From Proteobacteria bacterium UBA981 (GTDB taxonomy: Bacteria; Pseudomonadota; Gammaproteobacteria; Ga0077536): 64,000 nucleotides of DNA. The position numbers and the translations under genes are program-made. The notes below the pieces were generated by a model. The model made no database searches and was not told the DNA's origin. It saw only the letters and a program-made list of their open reading frames with translations. The stretch lies in contig DBBP01000029.1 of NCBI GenBank assembly GCA_002292285.1, forward strand, positions 14,147 to 78,146. The letters are read 5' to 3'. This document shows positions 61,058 to 64,000 of this stretch, one piece after another (the stretch's first letter is position 1; the number at the start of each line of letters is the position of its first letter).

Positions 61058-61513
61058 TCATTGCTCTCGGCACAACACCATCTGTTGCATGTCGTAATAC
61101 ATAAAAGTCTCATCGCGTTGATTGACCAGTTCGAAGCGAGAGTTAAGCACACCTTTGTCGCCCTTAGAGGTGACACGTGCTTCATTTACCGTGACTTCGA
61201 CATGCATGGTGTCACCCACCAGACACGGCGCGGTGATGCGCATGTTGTCGACGCCGAGAATCGCGACGAAGGTTTTCTCGTAGAGCCCGGTGCGAACAGT
61301 GAGGCCCTGTGCGAAGGCCCACAGCAACGCAATCGGTGCGTACCGCCCACCCTTGATAGGACTCTCGTTCTGAATCCATTCGATGTTGCAAAACAAGTCC
61401 TCATAGAGGCCTGAGATGGCGACGAAATTAACGATGTCCGCCTCGAACACCGAACGCGCCGGAGTCTTGTATTGGAGGCCTGGTGGGAAATCCTCGAAGT
61501 AATGAAGTGACAT
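61058..61513 (-). CDS. MaoC-like dehydratase/hotdog protein
   Basis: A 151-residue hotdog-fold protein: YFEDFPPGLQYKTPARSVFEADIVNFVAISG at the start with the Asp/His-region expected of R-specific enoyl-CoA hydratases, and GRYAPIALLWAFAQGLTVRTGLYEK in the central helix. It likely hydrates an enoyl-CoA or is a related dehydratase. Minus strand, convergent with the membrane-protein gene and divergent from the aldo/keto reductase. Confidence 0.82.
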   Translation of the reverse strand: MSLHYFEDFPPGLQYKTPARSVFEADIVNFVAISGLYEDLFCNIEWIQNESPIKGGRYAPIALLWAFAQGLTVRTGLYEKTFVAILGVDNMRITAPCLVGDTMHVEVTVNEARVTSKGDKGVLNSRFELVNQRDETFMYYDMQQMVLCREQ

Positions 61514-61821
61514 ATATCCTCCCTGCGGATTGCACTGCCAGCGCTGGGCGCGGCGTGATGGAAACGGCTGATGTCGCCGTAATGGCGTCGGCGCGAAGCG
61601 TAGCGCTGTGTTAAATCATAGCGCGGAAGGCGTTGGCTGGGCCTGCACGGCCTGTGCCGAGAAAAGCGCGTGCGGAGTTTGAGGTCTCAACGTGGCGGGT
61701 TTTCTTAGAACACGTAGGGCACGCTCCAGCAACAACTGCGCCGAACCGGCCAGGTATTCGCCCTATACTTGAGGTTCACAATTATCGTACACAGCAGGTC
61801 GGGCCAGACCGGGAGACGCAG
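61514..61821. other. Gap between divergent MaoC and aldo/keto reductase genes
   Basis: About 310 bases. The AKR frame is open upstream to 61633, but its family sequence begins at ATG 61822. No other gene, hairpin or RNA seen. Confidence 0.4.
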
Positions 61822-62868
61822 ATGAACTATCGACAATTGGGCAGAACCGGCCTGCGTGTCTCGGAACTATGCTTCGGGACGATGACCTTCGGTGGCGAAG
61901 GGATGTACAAGGTGATTGGCGAGACCGCGCAGGCCGAAGCCGATCGCCTGGTTGGGGTGTGCCTCGATGAGGGCATCAATTTCTTCGATTCGGCCGATAC
62001 GTATTCTGGAGGATTATCGGAGCAGATCCTGGGCAAGGCACTCGGCGCGCGTCGTAAATACGCAATTGTGGCGACAAAAGTACGCGGGCGCGTCGGGGCG
62101 GGGCCGAATGCAGTTGGTCTGTCGCGCGGCCACATCATGGACTCGGTCGATAGTAGTTTGCAGCGCCTTGGCACCGACTACATCGATTCGTATCAGATCC
62201 ACGGCTACGACGCATTGTCGCCATGGGACGAAACCTTGCGCGCGCTCGATGATTTAGTGCGCTCCGGTAAGGTTCGCTACATCGGCGCATCGAACCTGGC
62301 AGCTTGGCAGTTGATGAAAGCGCTTGGTATCAGTGCACAAGAGGGACTGGCCCGATTCGAGACTATCCAGTCGTACTATTCGATTGCGGGGCGTGACGTA
62401 GAGCGCGAGCTATGCCCGTTGATGGAATCCGAACAGGTCGGCTTGCTGATCTGGAGCCCACTGGCTGGCGGGTTCTTAAGTGGTAAGTTCTCACGCGACC
62501 AGAAGGGCCCAGAGGGTGCCCGTCGCGCGAGCTTCAATTTTCCGCCTGTGGACGAGGCGCGTGGCTACGCGGTTGTCGACGCCTTGGCAGACGTCGCCAA
62601 GGAGCATCAGGTATCGGTAGCGCGGGTCGCACTTGCCTGGCTACTGCACCAGCGCGTTACTACAAGTGTCATCATCGGCGCGCGTGACGAGGCCCAGTTG
62701 CGCGACAACCTGGCTGCACCCGAACTACAGTTGAGCGCGCTGCAGTTAGAACGTCTTGACCAAGCCAGTGCGCTGCCGGCCGAGTACCCTGGCTGGATGA
62801 TCGAACTACAGGCGCGTGACCGACTGGAAGCAATCTCGACCGCGGCACGTTTTTCCAAAGTGAGTTAG
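61822..62868 (+). CDS. Aldo/keto reductase
   Basis: A 348-residue TIM-barrel reductase: MNYRQLGRTGLRVSELCFGTMTFGG, then FFDSADTYSGGLSEQILGKAL (Asp and catalytic Tyr), ATKVRGR (Lys), and YQIHGYD (His), giving the Asp-Tyr-Lys-His tetrad. SVARVALAWLLHQRVTTSVIIGARDEAQLRDNL is the NADPH-binding end. The VxxTV-type sequence matches the YajO/YhdN/IolS-like group. It reduces aldehydes with NADPH in the cytosol. Confidence 0.92.
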   Translation: MNYRQLGRTGLRVSELCFGTMTFGGEGMYKVIGETAQAEADRLVGVCLDEGINFFDSADTYSGGLSEQILGKALGARRKYAIVATKVRGRVGAGPNAVGLSRGHIMDSVDSSLQRLGTDYIDSYQIHGYDALSPWDETLRALDDLVRSGKVRYIGASNLAAWQLMKALGISAQEGLARFETIQSYYSIAGRDVERELCPLMESEQVGLLIWSPLAGGFLSGKFSRDQKGPEGARRASFNFPPVDEARGYAVVDALADVAKEHQVSVARVALAWLLHQRVTTSVIIGARDEAQLRDNLAAPELQLSALQLERLDQASALPAEYPGWMIELQARDRLEAISTAARFSKVS

Positions 62869-63844
62869 GCCGCAATGTGTCCGCACGGCGTACGCTGCGA
62901 TTGGACGTTGGGGGCAAGAATCGCACGAGCTCGGGTCGCCCATGACGCCGAATAAATTGGTGATTTCTGGCAGCCCTTTGGAAAAAAGGGACATGCAGGA
63001 TCAAAAGTCCAGAAGCGGTTTTTTTCACGTCCTCCGAGCACAGACTCAGAATTCAGCACTGTAGCTCTTAAACGAATGAGTTGATGCTGTCATTGGTGTG
63101 TTCTGGCTGCTCCGTATGATGCTAACGCAAAGGCCAAGGTGTTCGAAGCATTTCGAGGCAGGTTAACGCGAAGTGAGCTGAGCGCTGAAAAGCGCCGGAC
63201 AGGCACATCGAGATTGCCCCCCCCCTGAACCCAGCTCATACCTTGGTGGGCCAGCAGCTCGAGTAGCCCGCTCGGCGAGCCAAGCGCTACTTTCTAATTC
63301 TTCGCAATTGCGTTGGGGGTGCGTGTCGGATTCAAGATTCAGTTGTTGAATCACTTTTGGTTGTGCCCCGACGATGGCGCCGCCCTTTGTAAGTTCCTGT
63401 CACCTCATTGCCCGCTAGGTTGCCCGTCGAGGAACAGCATTCGGCTAGCGTGCGATGGACCTCTGGTTGCCTGGCACACTGGCGCCACCCGTGCCGCTGC
63501 GGAGCCCGCTAAGATTGACAGGAGGCCGGTTAAAGTGGCATTCCTGATACTTCCAAACCCCGGTGAGGTGGTAGCACTGGCTTCGTGATCGGTTGGTAAA
63601 CGGTCGCCGGCACAACGGCGGGCGTCAGAGACGAAGCAGCGGCGTTCAAACTGGTGTGATGAGCGAGTCTTGGCGGGCTGCAGGCCGATCCGTGGGGCGG
63701 AATGACATCGAGACTGAGGTCGCAACGCAGCCGGATCTCGCTGCCGACCGACGGCGCAGGGCGTGGTCCGCGGAGTTTGCTGTAGAGTCAGCTTGTGAAC
63801 GATACTGGCGCGCTTTGGTGAAATAGACAAGGTAGATTCGCACT
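62869..63844. other. Near-1-kb stretch without a supported gene
   Basis: No frame here has family character on either strand; the listed short frames overlap each other and lack start signals. A C8 run lies near 63218-63225. The segment could be remnant DNA at the edge of a mobile element, whose possible end lies at 63980. Confidence 0.4.
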
Positions 63845-63991
63845 GTGAAGCTCTCTCTCGACACGAAATACAGCGTACTGCTTGGCCTGATTGTCGGGAC
63901 GGTTCTTGTTGTGCTGGTTAGCAGCATGCCAGGTTGGGTATTCGGCAGTCCTGACGAAGGGTTCAGGATGGTCATGCTAGGGAATGTCTGA
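63845..63991 (+). CDS. Start of a membrane protein, apparently cut at the window edge
   Basis: From GTG 63845, KLSLDTKYSVLLGLIVGTVLVVLVSSMPGWVFG reads like the N-terminal signal-anchor of a membrane sensor such as a chemoreceptor or histidine kinase, then the frame stops at 63989-63991 after 48 residues. AAGGTAG lies upstream. The stop falls in the sequence GGGAATGTCTGAATAAGG, which resembles an insertion-sequence end. It may be a truncated sensor gene; the true length is unseen. Confidence 0.4.
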   Translation: MKLSLDTKYSVLLGLIVGTVLVVLVSSMPGWVFGSPDEGFRMVMLGNV

Positions 63992-64000
63992 ATAAGGCAT

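Noticed and set aside
62672..63059. Overlapping short frames on both strands after the aldo/keto reductase
   Set aside because: They overlap the AKR end in other phases and have biased composition of shadow frames, with no start signals.
63218..63225. C8 homopolymer as a phase-variation tract
   Set aside because: It lies in no open gene, so length changes would have no visible target; possibly a sequencing-sensitive run.
1..64000. Genome-wide reassignment of TAG as a sense codon
   Set aside because: Many genes in the window end properly at TAG (HIT, slyD, PQQ dehydrogenase, partner A), so TAG is a working stop here.

Overview
The window looks like chromosomal DNA from a free-living, moderately GC-rich gammaproteobacterium. 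Lineage markers are HspQ, DarP/YjgA, a GreB-type factor, a YgiQ-type radical SAM protein, a SirB1-type protein, an M18 aminopeptidase, SlyD and a stand-alone second EF-G. Many small detoxification and catabolic genes (GSTs, VOC/glyoxalase, SnoaL, EthD, flavin monooxygenases, enoyl-CoA hydratases, MFS pumps) suggest a metabolically versatile, possibly marine or soil, organism. No rRNA, tRNA, CRISPR array or complete insertion sequence was recognised.

Layout. 1-2.4 kb: the end of a multicopper-oxidase-like gene, a minus-strand redoxin interrupted by one in-frame UGA exactly where the first active-site cysteine is expected (strong selenoprotein candidate with a SECIS-like hairpin), and a HIT protein. 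2.4-12.3 kb: EF-G2, PepN with an EthD protein, two GSTs, SlyD and a PQQ dehydrogenase. 12.6-19 kb: a heme-peroxidase neighbourhood with a DyP-type peroxidase, two paralogous partner proteins, a membrane protein, a catalase-like protein and a lipoprotein. Three of these genes are open full length except for one amber (TAG) codon. 19-31 kb: enoyl-CoA hydratase, M18 aminopeptidase, glycosyltransferase, quinone oxidoreductase, MFS pumps, a cyclase-FHA protein, a GIY-YIG protein, an alpha/beta hydrolase and GreB. 31-44 kb: exported unknown, CopD-like/pirin, YceI/CDGSH, GNAT, SirB1, ketopantoate-reductase-like, exported methyltransferase, thioesterase, VOC/enoyl-CoA hydratase, PHP phosphoesterase, HspQ and epoxide-hydrolase-like genes. 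44-50.7 kb: DarP, YgiQ, limonene-epoxide-hydrolase-like, rhodanese, EamA exporter, coiled-coil protein and an orphan MlaC. 50.7-62.9 kb: MFS, split TPP-dependent decarboxylase, decayed VOC dioxygenase, two LLM flavin oxidoreductases, HsaA-like monooxygenase, bicupin, SMP-30 lactonase, orphan membrane protein, MaoC dehydratase and aldo/keto reductase. The last kilobase is nearly empty and ends in the start of a membrane protein that may be cut by an insertion-sequence end.

Most units are monocistronic or two-gene operons, several with ATGA overlaps. Perfect inverted repeats lie between many convergent pairs and probably end transcription in both directions. The two strongest leads are the UGA-containing redoxin and the amber-interrupted peroxidase/catalase neighbourhood. 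All functional statements rest on reading the sequence and recalled family motifs; no database search was run.
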